A stretch of DNA of 64,000 nucleotides from Niastella sp. OAS944. Its GTDB lineage: Bacteria; Bacteroidota; Bacteroidia; Chitinophagales; Chitinophagaceae. Positions 23,468 to 32,368 of the stretch are shown in pieces; within the stretch, counting starts at the first letter, position 1; every line of letters begins with the position of its first letter. The notes beneath the pieces are model-generated. The model was not told the origin of the DNA, made no database searches, and saw only the letters and a program-made list of their open reading frames with translations. The translations under genes were made by a program, and so were the position numbers. Location of the stretch: the NCBI GenBank assembly GCA_024809215.1, contig JANUBW010000001.1:1840841-1904840 (forward strand), in the 5' to 3' direction.

Positions 23468-24811
23468 TTACTCTTTTATAAATGAGAACGACTTTTGCGT
23501 GGAACCGGTTTTAATGGAAACGAAATAGTAGCCTTTTTTAAATTCGTTCACGGGTATGGAATAAACAGTTGTGTTGTTTATGCCCGGAATGGCTTTCAGT
23601 TGCCGGCCATTGGCGTCATAAACAGTAATTTGTGCGGCCTGCATTCCACCCGGTATTGCTACATGTACAACGTCGCGAGCCGGATTTGGGAAAAGTACCG
23701 GCGCTTTCAGGTTGTTGTTTATAAGCAGCATCACCACTTTTGACCAGGTATACTTTCCATCCTTATCGGTTTGTTTTATGCGATAGTAAGCGGGCCCGCT
23801 TTCGGGGCGCTGGTGAATGAATTTATACACGCTTCCTGTTTCTTTATTTTCGGCCTTTACCTCACCCACCGCTTTGTAATTAACGCCATTTGTACTGTAT
23901 TCAATAATAAAAGAACTGGTATTCTCTTCCATGGCAGTGGCCCATTGCAGGTATACATCATCGTTCTTTTCCTCGGCTTTTACGTACAACCAACTAAGCG
24001 GTAACGGGCTGCCAAAAATAAACTCAGCATAGGCGCTAAAACTCCAGGGATTTTGGCGGCTGCGAATATAAATGGTATGCTGACCCTGGGTTACAGCACC
24101 CAGCGGAATATCAAAAGAAAAATTAACAATGTCGGTAGCAGCAGGAAAAGAAATGGGTGCACCTGCGCCAAAACCGGGATCGGTATCCAGGTAATATTCT
24201 GCTTCACTCATAGCTGGCGCAGGTGCAGGCGCCGTAGGGTAAGGGGTAAAAACTGAATTATTGAACAGCGAATAATTGGTGAGGCTCCACTTGCCCAATG
24301 CATCCAGTACCCGTACATACAACATATGAATGCCTGCATTTAAACCGGTTAAAGGTATGGCAATATTAAACGCATTAATATTATCGGTTGCTGGTAAGGG
24401 TATTTCAACTCCATTACCGGAACCGGGGTCAACATCGATGAAATACTCTGCTTTTACGAAATTGGGTGTAACAGGAGAAGCAGGGTATGGCACAACAACT
24501 GCATTTGAAAAGATCACACTATTGGTTAAACTCCACACCCCGGCAAAATCTTTTGTTCGAATGTACAGGCGATGCAAACCAGGTGTTAGCGCTGCACCGT
24601 TTATAGTGATTGAAGTAGTGAGATCATTGATCTGTTGACCGGCAGTAATGGCAATGGGTTCACCATTCCCTGTGCCGGGATCGGTATCATAAAAATATTC
24701 TGCCTGTACTATATCAGGTGCGGGCGCCGGGGCCGATGGGTAAGGAAATTGCGCAAGAGTACTCCCCCATATGCATACACTACAACACAACATTAAAAGA
24801 CCTTTCTTCAT
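23468..24811 (-). CDS. T9SS-secreted protein with three tandem repeats
   Basis: 447 residues. Signal peptide 1-20 (cleaved near TLAQ). Three repeats of about 85 residues follow (about 33-115, 119-200, 203-275), each starting AEYF/Y-x-D-x-DPGxGxGxPI and ending in a G-x-H-x-L-Y-x-R segment and a W-S-x-T/A block. Next is a fibronectin-like domain (LSWLYVKAEEKNDDVYLQWA) and a C-terminal type A sorting domain (LFPNPARDVVHVAIPG ... KKGYYFVSIKTG). The protein should be exported by T9SS and fixed to or released from the surface. Function unknown; the repeat resembles beta-sandwich adhesion modules. It follows the beta-helix gene by 27 bp in one operon. Confidence 0.8.
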   Translation of the reverse strand: MKKGLLMLCCSVCIWGSTLAQFPYPSAPAPAPDIVQAEYFYDTDPGTGNGEPIAITAGQQINDLTTSITINGAALTPGLHRLYIRTKDFAGVWSLTNSVIFSNAVVVPYPASPVTPNFVKAEYFIDVDPGSGNGVEIPLPATDNINAFNIAIPLTGLNAGIHMLYVRVLDALGKWSLTNYSLFNNSVFTPYPTAPAPAPAMSEAEYYLDTDPGFGAGAPISFPAATDIVNFSFDIPLGAVTQGQHTIYIRSRQNPWSFSAYAEFIFGSPLPLSWLYVKAEEKNDDVYLQWATAMEENTSSFIIEYSTNGVNYKAVGEVKAENKETGSVYKFIHQRPESGPAYYRIKQTDKDGKYTWSKVVMLLINNNLKAPVLFPNPARDVVHVAIPGGMQAAQITVYDANGRQLKAIPGINNTTVYSIPVNEFKKGYYFVSIKTGSTQKSFSFIKE

Positions 24812-24838
24812 GGTAAATAATTTTCTTTAGGGCTGTAA

Positions 24839-25849
24839 TTAATTATTTGACCGGGTGCTGAAGGTGATGGTCATGCTTGTGGCGGTAGCAGGTACTGAAG
24901 CCGGCACGGTAAAACTGTAAATAGTTGGTATAGGCGGAATACCACTTAACCGGTAAGGATCGGCCGTACCAAAAGCACCGGCATCGGGGGTTATGCCATT
25001 GATGGGTTCACCGGCTGCAAGTGCCGGGGAAGCAGCTCCTAACTGGTACTGCGCATCGGCCGAGGCGCCGCCAACAAAAAATAATGCACCATTCTGGTTT
25101 ACCTTGTTATTATTTGCAACAGGGTCGGGCAAATTATTATGAGTAGATATATTATATTTTACCAGGCAGTTGGTGAAGGTTAATGTCGATGATGAAAAAA
25201 TATTGTTGCTTGCATAACAATTGTTAAGTGTACCACCCGATGAAACAAGTGTATTGTTCCTGAATAATCCATTTATTGTATTACCCAACTGCGCCTGCGA
25301 GCTTACAAAGATACAATTGGTTACCTGCGGATTCTCCAGTTTAAATGAATTTAAAGCAATGTACGCTTTGCATTGCTTTACTATCAGGTTTGAAATGGCA
25401 TATGAATTTGGAATTACAGTGAATGGTTGCAGGCTCAGGCTGCACCGGACAAAAGTTAAATTGTCAACATTGGAGTTTAAATATGCAGTGAGTGTTAAAC
25501 CTACAAACGTACTTCCTGATGCAAGTGAATCAATATATATACTACTTGTTACAGATGGATTAGGATTGGCCTGCAAACCGGCATTGGCGCCGGCACCAGC
25601 TAAGGAATAACCGGCTCCAATTATAACAAGCCGTTTCGACAGATTTATACCATCATAGTTAGTAGCAGAGCCTTCTACATACAGGGTATCGCCATTCGAT
25701 ACATATGCATTAGCTACCGCGCTGGCCAATGTGGAAAAGTTGGCATTAACACCGGCATTGTTGTTCACCCGCCATACTTTAGCATGTGCTGTTCCTAATG
25801 CACCAATAGCTAAAAGCGTCGCAAACACTTTACAATAAAAATTATTCAT
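24839..25849 (-). CDS. Exported beta-helix protein
   Basis: 336 residues. Signal peptide ends near AHAK (residue 23). The segment WRVNNNAGVNANFSTLASAV followed by DTLYVEGSATNYDGI is the usual start of parallel beta-helix surface proteins in Bacteroidota. Coils then contain VRCSLSL, VKQCKAYI, VTNCIFVSS and FRNNTLVSS. It ends in a Pro/Thr/Ser-rich tail FTVPASVPATATSMTITFST with no sorting domain. Function unknown; perhaps a partner of the T9SS protein encoded 27 bp downstream, which carries the sorting signal. Confidence 0.72.
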   Translation of the reverse strand: MNNFYCKVFATLLAIGALGTAHAKVWRVNNNAGVNANFSTLASAVANAYVSNGDTLYVEGSATNYDGINLSKRLVIIGAGYSLAGAGANAGLQANPNPSVTSSIYIDSLASGSTFVGLTLTAYLNSNVDNLTFVRCSLSLQPFTVIPNSYAISNLIVKQCKAYIALNSFKLENPQVTNCIFVSSQAQLGNTINGLFRNNTLVSSGGTLNNCYASNNIFSSSTLTFTNCLVKYNISTHNNLPDPVANNNKVNQNGALFFVGGASADAQYQLGAASPALAAGEPINGITPDAGAFGTADPYRLSGIPPIPTIYSFTVPASVPATATSMTITFSTRSNN

Positions 25850-25973
25850 ATTGATCTTTTAACAGGTAGACTGATTATTTGAGGGCATGAAGATATCAGC
25901 GGCCTTTTACCTGCAAAGCGATGTTCCGACGAATGAACATATGGGTCGACGAATGAATATAGTGAAGATGGTT

Positions 25974-26645
25974 CTACCCCAACACCCTGAAAAGCATGTC
26001 CTGAATAAACTGGCTGGTAAACTCGGCGTTGTTCTTACTTCTGTTATCGGTTAAACGCGGTAAATTGATGCTGAAGAATTGTTGCTGATGGGAGGCTTCA
26101 ATTAAAGTAGTACTCAGGGACTTTGGGTATTTATAGTTGGGATTGTATTCCTTGATAACTTCCGAGATCTGCGCGCACAGGTCTTTATATGGTTTAAAAA
26201 CCTCATCTTTATTGATCTCTGCCACTTCCTTTATCAAATATACTTTGCTGCTCTCGGCTATTACTACCTGGTTTAAAGAACGTTTATTGTAATCATACAA
26301 ACCGGCGCTGGCTGGCAACTCGTTGGTTAATAATTCAACAATGATCTTTAATTTTTCTTTGGCCGACTTTACATTTTGCAATTTGAACACCAGCAGGAAT
26401 TCCATATAACTCCAGTACCAGTTTAGAATATATAGCAGAATGCGATGTTTGCTTTCGAAGTAACGATAAATAGTGGCTTCTGTAGTATCGATCTCTATTG
26501 CCAGCTTTTTTATGGTGAATTGCTCAAACCCAAGCTTATAGATAAGATCGATAGACTTTTTAACAATCTCTTTTCCTATTGCACTGCTTTCGGGATCTTT
26601 CAAAAAGATCTTACCGTTCACCTTAAAATTCACCAGAAAGTCCAT
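25974..26645 (-). CDS. TetR/AcrR-family transcriptional regulator
   Basis: 223 residues. The N-terminal helix-turn-helix is typical (FEQFTIKKLAIEIDTTEATIYRYFESKHRILLYI, about residues 38-71). The C-terminal ligand domain is all-helical without a recognisable effector site. It is divergent from a beta-carbonic anhydrase gene; the 165-bp intergenic space holds a small inverted repeat at 26707-26719. Ligand and targets are unknown. Confidence 0.88.
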   Translation of the reverse strand: MDFLVNFKVNGKIFLKDPESSAIGKEIVKKSIDLIYKLGFEQFTIKKLAIEIDTTEATIYRYFESKHRILLYILNWYWSYMEFLLVFKLQNVKSAKEKLKIIVELLTNELPASAGLYDYNKRSLNQVVIAESSKVYLIKEVAEINKDEVFKPYKDLCAQISEVIKEYNPNYKYPKSLSTTLIEASHQQQFFSINLPRLTDNRSKNNAEFTSQFIQDMLFRVLG

Positions 26646-26706
26646 GCATTAAATTTAGGTAAAGATATTTAATATTTTATCGGTAAAATTAATCCTATTT
26701 TTAACG

Positions 26707-26719
26707 ATAGTAATACTAT
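26707..26719. promoter_or_regulatory. Inverted repeat between TetR and carbonic anhydrase
   Basis: ATAGT-AAT-ACTAT lies 62-74 bp from the TetR start and about 20 bp upstream of the carbonic anhydrase -7 element, a position from which a bound TetR dimer could affect both genes. Short arms; weak evidence. Confidence 0.35.
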
Positions 26720-26737
26720 TATCCGGGAAAGTAATTA

Positions 26738-26745
26738 TATGTTTG
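26738..26745 (+). promoter_or_regulatory. -7 element of the carbonic anhydrase promoter
   Basis: TATGTTTG matches TAnnTTTG. No good -33 TTTG is present at the right distance, so the promoter may need an activator. Predicted leader about 60 nt. Confidence 0.45.
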
Positions 26746-26810
26746 CCGCGATTTTAAAACCACCCTCAGGAACCGACCAGTTCCATTCGTTATTTTAAAA
26801 CCAAGGAAAC

Positions 26811-27434
26811 ATGCGTACACACAACAAAGAAACTCAATCGAGTTTAACACCCGACAAAGCTTTAGCCATTCTTAAAGAAGGCAACGACAGATTTGTGAAC
26901 AATTTAAAAGCAAACAGAAATTTGTTACAGCAGGTAAATGAAACCTCTGCCGGACAGTTTCCATTTGCCACCATATTAAGTTGTATCGACAGCCGTACCT
27001 CGGCCGAGCTTATATTTGACCAGGGGTTGGGCGATGTATTCAGCATTCGCGTGGCTGGTAATATTTTAAATGAGGATATTTTGGGAAGCATGGAATTTGC
27101 CACCAAAATTGCCGGCACCAAGATCATCGTTGTACTGGGCCATACAAAATGCGGCGCTATTGCCGGGGCCTGTAACCATGTTGAACTGGGTAACCTTACC
27201 ACCCTGTTGAATAAAATTCAACCCGCCATCGATCACGAAACCACTACCAAAGAAAACCGTAATGGCTCAAATGCTGAGTTTGTGAAAAATGTAACCGCCC
27301 TGAACGTAACACTTACCATAGAAAGGATCAGAAAAGAAAGCCCTGTGGTTGTTGAATTGGAGAAAGAAGGTAAGATAAAGATCATAGGGGGAATGTATGA
27401 AGTAGAAACCGGGAAAGTTACGTTTTACGAATAA
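26811..27434 (+). CDS. Beta-class carbonic anhydrase
   Basis: 207 residues, normal length. The zinc site is complete: Cys and Asp in LSCIDSRTSAE (about 58-68) and His and Cys in VLGHTKCGAIAGAC (about 110-123). Interconverts CO2 and bicarbonate in the cytosol. An N-terminal extension with TPDKALAILKEGNDRFV is typical of the family. Divergent from TetR; ends before a strong terminator at 27486-27516, so probably monocistronic. Confidence 0.95.
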   Translation: MRTHNKETQSSLTPDKALAILKEGNDRFVNNLKANRNLLQQVNETSAGQFPFATILSCIDSRTSAELIFDQGLGDVFSIRVAGNILNEDILGSMEFATKIAGTKIIVVLGHTKCGAIAGACNHVELGNLTTLLNKIQPAIDHETTTKENRNGSNAEFVKNVTALNVTLTIERIRKESPVVVELEKEGKIKIIGGMYEVETGKVTFYE

Positions 27435-27485
27435 ATAAAGAGATTGCATAATCAGAGCATGCAATGTAAGCGCTAAAAAACAAAA

Positions 27486-27516
27486 GGCTTCCGCGGTGTA
27501 GTGGAAGCCATTTTGT
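27486..27516 (+). terminator. Terminator of the carbonic anhydrase gene
   Basis: Arms GGCTTCC (27486-27492) and GGAAGCC (27503-27509), extended by CAAAA/TTTTG, then a T-rich tail. It lies about 50 bp after the stop. Confidence 0.8.
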
Positions 27517-27547
27517 TTGCATACCCTTAGCACTCAAAATAATTTTG
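27516..27547 (+). promoter_or_regulatory. Bacteroidota-type promoter before a small ORF
   Basis: TTTG (27516-27519) and TAATTTTG (27540-27547) are separated by 20 bp, an exact consensus match. Transcription would start near 27553, just before the ATG at 27561 and about 300 bp before the next large gene. Confidence 0.6.
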
Positions 27548-27560
27548 TATCTTTACTGCA

Positions 27561-27737
27561 ATGGCAACTCTATTACAATGTAATGCTAAAACACAACAGG
27601 TTAGGTATCTGATACTTGACCTGAGCAATCATTGTACCTGGTCATTCCCCGAGTTTGTGCCATTTTGTTCAAACCTTTACGAGTTTTCTTCTTTAAAGAA
27701 GTATCCTTCTAATAATTCTCTTTTACAACTCTCTTAG
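27561..27737 (+). CDS. Possible 58-residue small protein
   Basis: ATG at 27561, stop TAG at 27735-27737. The sequence starts MATLLQCNAKTQQVRYLILD and has no signal peptide or motif I know. The reason to list it is the promoter match that ends 13 bp upstream. The leader would be only about eight bases. It may instead be a non-coding RNA or the long leader of the gene at 27860. A weak hairpin with CCCAA/TTGGG arms (27817-27833) followed by CTTT could end a short transcript. Confidence 0.3.
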   Translation: MATLLQCNAKTQQVRYLILDLSNHCTWSFPEFVPFCSNLYEFSSLKKYPSNNSLLQLS

Positions 27738-27859
27738 TATTGGTTCCATAGGAACATCATCATTGATGGATATACGCCATTAATTCTGTTATTATTTGTA
27801 TAAAAATTAAGCTGAACCCAATGTACAGTTGGGCTTTAGTTCATTAATTCCTTACAAAA

Positions 27860-28306
27860 ATGAATAGCGAAAACAAGGTATTTGCACGAAGCAAATATGT
27901 AGTGCTCAGTGAACATGGGAGCAGGATGAATTTATCCTTTACCAGTCATTTGATACTGGGCAACAGAATTGTTGCACTGGATGGAATAAGGAAATGTTTG
28001 CTGGTGCTTGATATAGGCGCCGACATGGAGCGCTTATGCTTTATTGATCTGAATGATATTGCGACCATTACATTAAGTAAAGTATATGGCAGCATTGAAA
28101 AGGAAGAACTGGCACATAAAATAGTTCAGGACTTCCTGGAAAAAGTACAATTGAAATTTGAGTTCAGCAACAAGAACGAAACAATTGTATTGCCCTTTTA
28201 TGATGCCAATACAGATGCAAGTACAGATAGAGCAAGATTGGAAAAGAATGCCGCCAACTGGCAACAGCTTCTATCAAAGATGCTTGCAGCCCCTATAAAA
28301 AAATGA
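27860..28306 (+). CDS. Hypothetical cytosolic protein
   Basis: 148 residues, no signal peptide or membrane segment. Beta-rich first half (YVVLSEHGSRMNLSFTSHLI, LCFIDLNDIATITLSK) and a helical C-terminus (RARLEKNAANWQQLLSKM). I do not recognise the family; the look is of a small PH-like or barrel domain. It is followed after 33 bp by the Rnk/GreA-like gene in the same direction, suggesting co-transcription. Codon use looks like its neighbours. Confidence 0.6.
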   Translation: MNSENKVFARSKYVVLSEHGSRMNLSFTSHLILGNRIVALDGIRKCLLVLDIGADMERLCFIDLNDIATITLSKVYGSIEKEELAHKIVQDFLEKVQLKFEFSNKNETIVLPFYDANTDASTDRARLEKNAANWQQLLSKMLAAPIKK

Positions 28307-28339
28307 CCGCCATATTTATTAACTATAAATTGAAATAAC

Positions 28340-28741
28340 ATGCTTCCATTAAATAACGAGTTGGTTCTTAGAACCGACGATTACAAAATACTGATTGCCC
28401 ATTTGAACGGCGGAAATTCAAAAACAGCTTTTGATACACGAAATGCAGAAGCGCTGTATGCAGAATTAAAGAAAGCCAAACTGGTAGATAAAGAAAATTT
28501 TCCTGAAGATGTAGTGCGAATAAACTCTACTGTTCGGGTAAAAGCAGAAGAAATGGATGAAATTATGCAGTTTATGCTTGTAACACCCGACAAAGCAAAT
28601 TTTAAGGAAGGCAGGGTTTCAATAATGGCGCCAATTGGCACCGCACTTATTGGATTTAGAAAAGGACAACAGGTAAAGTGGAAAGTGCCGGCCGGTATAA
28701 AAACGTTTACCATTCTGGAAGTAATAAACGAACCTAACTGA
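28340..28741 (+). CDS. GreA/GreB C-terminal domain protein (Rnk-like)
   Basis: 133 residues. The C-terminal half has the GreA/B C-terminal fold marks: VRINSTVRVKAEEMDE, then FKEGRVSIMAPIGTALIGFRKGQQVKWKVPAG. The N-terminal helix is short, as in Rnk, rather than the long coiled coil of GreA. Rnk-type proteins bind RNA polymerase near the secondary channel without stimulating cleavage. It is the last gene before a strong terminator. Confidence 0.88.
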   Translation: MLPLNNELVLRTDDYKILIAHLNGGNSKTAFDTRNAEALYAELKKAKLVDKENFPEDVVRINSTVRVKAEEMDEIMQFMLVTPDKANFKEGRVSIMAPIGTALIGFRKGQQVKWKVPAGIKTFTILEVINEPN

Positions 28742-28754
28742 ACAACAAAAAGAG

Positions 28755-28778
28755 GCCCCCGCTTTATACGGGGGCTTT
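28755..28778 (+). terminator. Terminator after the Rnk-like gene
   Basis: Arms GCCCCCG (28755-28761) and CGGGGGC (28769-28775), loop CTTTATA, then TTTG. Preceded by A-rich sequence; 14 bp after the stop. Confidence 0.85.
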
Positions 28779-28951
28779 GCAATGGTATTTTAACAAGGCC
28801 TCCAAAGTAATAATTTAATTCACCTTTTCTTAATGCCTGGCATTTTATCAGGGCTATTCTTATCTTGCGGCACAATAAGGATATGCTTTCATACGAAAAC
28901 GAAACATTTCCCGTTGTTGCACAACCTATTTCCAAATAAAAACAATCTCCT

Positions 28952-30274
28952 ATGGGCCTGTTCGATATTTTTAAAAAGAAAAACAACGACGAAAACACCC
29001 TTTTCTCCCAGATAAGCAAATACAAAGAGTATATTATTACCTTCATAATAATGCAGAAACAGGGTAATTATGCACCCATTGCCGCCTATGAAAAACCGAA
29101 TGGTGAAATAACAGGCTTTTTATATTTGATGGAAACTGGCAATGCATATACATTATCGGTTGCAGAATCGATAAGTAAAATGGAACGGTCTTTTGAGGTA
29201 CAGTTACAGGCAGATGTAATTAAGTCGTATGCCATTTTTTACCATTCACAGTTCAATAACGATAATAATCACCAGATCGCCATTCAGGACCATGAGCTGA
29301 AAGCAATTACTATTGCCTACAACTATAAGAATGGAGTTGCCGGCAAGATCGGTATACCCTATAACTTCGACAACGAGGATATCGGCTATCAGACTTTCAT
29401 CGAATTCACCAAAGAGCAAAACGATATTATTTTCACCGCACAACGGAAACCAGGCCACGATTATTTTCAGCATACAGAAACATTAGCTGTTCCTGAAACG
29501 GTGAACAGCATCGGGCTCAAAATAAAAAAAGCCAACAACTACGACCTGGTAAATACCTGGTGCAGCATTTTCGGATTTAACAGGTACCGGCAACCGGGAG
29601 GCAGCCAGGTGCTTACAGAATGTTTTGCACTGGCTTTACATGAGGGAAAGAAACAAACCAAGGGCAATATTACCGTTTCGTCACTTGATTTTGGCGACGT
29701 AACATTTAATGCCATTCAGGTAGACGGACAAGCGAAGACCATTGAGCCGGTTATTAAAACCAACGATTATGTTGATGTAGAAAACAAGGAGATCTTTGAA
29801 TGGGAAAATGTAGATAATCTGGAAGCGGTGATCTCCGGATCGGGAAGAAATACATTTGGCGTTCATTATTTTGCCACCGACTATGCTGTTAACCGGGAAC
29901 TGTATCTATCGCAAGCAAAGCACCTGGTAAAGTTTAGCGGCATTCTGTTTGTACTGGATGAATATACTAAAAAAAGCGAAGGCAAGGGGCTGCTTGCAGA
30001 TGACTTTTGCGCCTTAATGCCCAGCCAGGACCTGCCTAATTATGGCTGTCTTGACTTTGTTGGTATACTTGAAGATTTTAAAGAAACAAGCCTGTTACCC
30101 ACTAACAGTCTTAAAGGTTATATTCTAAAGGTAAGATTGATAGACCACCCCGAGATCATCAATTGCTTTACCATCGATATGTATGTAACACCCGAGAACA
30201 TGCGGTTTACCGAATTGAAAAAAGGCATGCATTTAACAGGTATGTTCCAGCTACAGGGACGGATAGTACAATAA
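28952..30274 (+). CDS. Hypothetical protein of 440 residues
   Basis: It starts MGLFDIFKKKNNDENTLFSQ and has no signal peptide, so it is probably cytosolic. An N-terminal region of about 150 residues has YAPIAAYEKPNGEITGFLYL. A middle part (about 170-280) has LGDVTF-like beta strands. The C-terminal part (about 290-440) begins with NTFGVHYFATDYAVNRELYL, a block like those in proteins with DUF-type immunity folds, and ends with a beta-barrel-like TGMFQLQGRIV. No catalytic motif is evident. I do not recognise the family and give no function. It is monocistronic, between two terminators. Confidence 0.6.
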   Translation: MGLFDIFKKKNNDENTLFSQISKYKEYIITFIIMQKQGNYAPIAAYEKPNGEITGFLYLMETGNAYTLSVAESISKMERSFEVQLQADVIKSYAIFYHSQFNNDNNHQIAIQDHELKAITIAYNYKNGVAGKIGIPYNFDNEDIGYQTFIEFTKEQNDIIFTAQRKPGHDYFQHTETLAVPETVNSIGLKIKKANNYDLVNTWCSIFGFNRYRQPGGSQVLTECFALALHEGKKQTKGNITVSSLDFGDVTFNAIQVDGQAKTIEPVIKTNDYVDVENKEIFEWENVDNLEAVISGSGRNTFGVHYFATDYAVNRELYLSQAKHLVKFSGILFVLDEYTKKSEGKGLLADDFCALMPSQDLPNYGCLDFVGILEDFKETSLLPTNSLKGYILKVRLIDHPEIINCFTIDMYVTPENMRFTELKKGMHLTGMFQLQGRIVQ

Positions 30275-30281
30275 AAAAGAG

Positions 30282-30316
30282 ATAGCCCATCCCAATTGCC
30301 AGGGACGGGCTATTTG
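30282..30316. terminator. Bidirectional terminator
   Basis: ATAGCCC-AT-CCC and GGG-AC-GGGCTAT arms around AATTGCCA. A T6 run on the minus side and TATTTGTTT on the plus side serve the SusD gene and the 440-residue gene, whose stops face each other. Confidence 0.8.
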
Positions 30317-30340
30317 TTTGCGTATTAACCTCAACTGAAC

Positions 30341-32350
30341 TTAGTTTGTGCTTTCATCAGCAACGGCATCTTCCCAATTGTCCCATTTAGGAACGTTAGG
30401 GTCATAACCATCATAGCCGTAATTCTGACTTAGCTTTCCTTTATTATTAGCAAGGATTGCGGTATAAGGAATAGGCCAGTACATATTCTTTTTATCCATG
30501 GTAAAGTTAGGGTTACTAATACCGGTGGCATTGATCTGTACGGGGCCTTTATTATACAAGCTATAATGTACAATGCGCTGATACCAGTAACTTCCGCCAT
30601 CGGCCCCGGTGCCGCTTTGCTTATCGAAGTTTTCCAGGTTATAGGTATTACCCCATTCATCGGGTTTGCCGCTGCGTGCAAGACATACCGATACCCGCTT
30701 TAATTCTACATTACGCCATTCTTCCCAGTATAGTTCGCGGGCACGTTCATTCATAATATCACCAATGGTAACAGTGCCCGTATACAGCTGGGTGCATTGC
30801 GCCCTTGATCTTATAGCATTCAGATCGTCCTTAATAGTGGCATCGGCGGGGTTCATATAATATTTAGCCTCAGCCCGCAGCAGATAGGCTTCTGCCAAAC
30901 GATAGAGGTACCAATCTGCAATACCACCATTAGTAGCTCCTCTAAGTCCGTCGGAACCGGAAACATTCGCTTCATTTACGGGATCATCGAGGAAGAATTT
31001 ATAATGCGGCACATCGAACCAGCGGCGAATGGTATCACTGCAAAGCAGTGCGCCGTTGTTGTTGTATAGCGATATTGGTTTTCCAAATTCAGAAGAAGCC
31101 TTATTGTTAACACGATAATCTTCCATCCTGATCCAGTTGCCCGTTGAGGAACTGTGGCGCAAATCGGTTGCATCCATTACACCGTTAATAGTCCAGAGTG
31201 TATTGGTTGAAAAATTAGTAGGGCGAAAGGTTGCAATACCACGGCCAAAGGCGCGCATATAATCATACTTGTTATTATAGTTGGCATCATTACGTCTTAT
31301 ATTCAATAATGCCTGTTTACCATCTTTTGTTTGTAACCGGGTATCAAAAACAAAAGGATACAGGATGCGCATAGTAAGCATTTGAACGAATGACTCAGCA
31401 TCGGCGCCCCTGTTGGGCATACCCATAATAACCTCTTTGTTGGCAGCGATGAGTTTATTTTCTGCACGATGCAGGTCCCAGATCACATTTCGGGTAATAG
31501 GCCAGGTTAAAGGCTCACCACCATCGTTGAAGGTGCCGAAGTTATTTTGCATAAGTGAGTAACCCGACTGGTTGATAAGGATATCGGTTTGCTCCTTTGC
31601 TTTTGCATACTCCCCAATGGCGAGGTAACATTTGGCAAGCAGCATACGGCATGCGCCTTTATTTATCATACCTGTAAGGGGCATGCTCTTTTGATCGGGC
31701 ACCCATTGCACCGCCAGTTCCATATCCTGGGTAATCATTTTCAGAATAGCATCCCGTTTGGTACTGCGATAATTTTGCTTGGGCGCTTCCAGTATGGTAG
31801 TTACAAGCGGTATATCACCAAACTCGAAGATCAACGCCATGTAGCGAAAGGCGCGATGAAAATAGGCCCGGCCTTTAAACATTTTCTTTGTAGTCTCATC
31901 CAACTTCTCTACTTTATCAACATATTGTATAATGGTGTTGGCATACATGATGGCCTTATAGGTTTCTTCCCACAAATACCAGATGCTGTTCGTTCTGTCA
32001 ATATTCTGATAACTGGTTTCACTGGTAGGAGTAAGCATGTTGGCCACATCGCAAAGCATGGTGCGTTTGTCGGTAGCACTTGCCACCATCAGTTCCGAAA
32101 AAATGTATTCCGTTCCAAGCGTGAGCATTTCGTTATGATCGGTAGCCCAGTAGCCTTTCAAATGCCGGTCGCATAAAGCCATGGCCGACATAAGCCCGGC
32201 TTCCGTATTGAACGTTGTGGTAGGTTCGTAAAATGACAGCGGATCAGGTTCTAAAAAACTCCTGGAGCAACCACTTAGAAATATATTACCACCTATAATT
32301 AAGGCAAGGCATTTAAATATATAATGTAGTCTTTTCTTTTTCTGTTGCAT
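30341..32350 (-). CDS. SusD/RagB-family outer-membrane glycan-binding lipoprotein
   Basis: 669 residues, somewhat longer than the usual 500-600. The lipobox LSGCSRS puts the acylated Cys at about 28; SFLEPDPLSFYEPTTTFNTE is the usual SusD opening. Helical TPR-like pairs follow (ACRMLLAKCYLAIGEYAKAKEQ, about 230-250), and the conserved C-terminal part has WYLYRLAEAYLLRAEAKYYM, INAIRSRA-like DLNAIRSRAQ and NERARELYWEEWRNVELKR. It closes over the SusC barrel and presents oligosaccharides to it. The gene follows SusC by 18 bp in the normal order. Confidence 0.97.
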   Translation of the reverse strand: MQQKKKRLHYIFKCLALIIGGNIFLSGCSRSFLEPDPLSFYEPTTTFNTEAGLMSAMALCDRHLKGYWATDHNEMLTLGTEYIFSELMVASATDKRTMLCDVANMLTPTSETSYQNIDRTNSIWYLWEETYKAIMYANTIIQYVDKVEKLDETTKKMFKGRAYFHRAFRYMALIFEFGDIPLVTTILEAPKQNYRSTKRDAILKMITQDMELAVQWVPDQKSMPLTGMINKGACRMLLAKCYLAIGEYAKAKEQTDILINQSGYSLMQNNFGTFNDGGEPLTWPITRNVIWDLHRAENKLIAANKEVIMGMPNRGADAESFVQMLTMRILYPFVFDTRLQTKDGKQALLNIRRNDANYNNKYDYMRAFGRGIATFRPTNFSTNTLWTINGVMDATDLRHSSSTGNWIRMEDYRVNNKASSEFGKPISLYNNNGALLCSDTIRRWFDVPHYKFFLDDPVNEANVSGSDGLRGATNGGIADWYLYRLAEAYLLRAEAKYYMNPADATIKDDLNAIRSRAQCTQLYTGTVTIGDIMNERARELYWEEWRNVELKRVSVCLARSGKPDEWGNTYNLENFDKQSGTGADGGSYWYQRIVHYSLYNKGPVQINATGISNPNFTMDKKNMYWPIPYTAILANNKGKLSQNYGYDGYDPNVPKWDNWEDAVADESTN

Positions 32351-32368
32351 ATGGTTCGCGCTAATAAA

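Noticed and set aside
28381..29046. 221-codon minus-strand open frame across the Rnk-like gene
   Set aside because: It is antisense to a recognised gene and crosses its terminator; no domain recognised.
31589..32176. 195-codon open frame opposite SusD
   Set aside because: Antisense shadow; the SusD frame carries lipobox and family motifs throughout.
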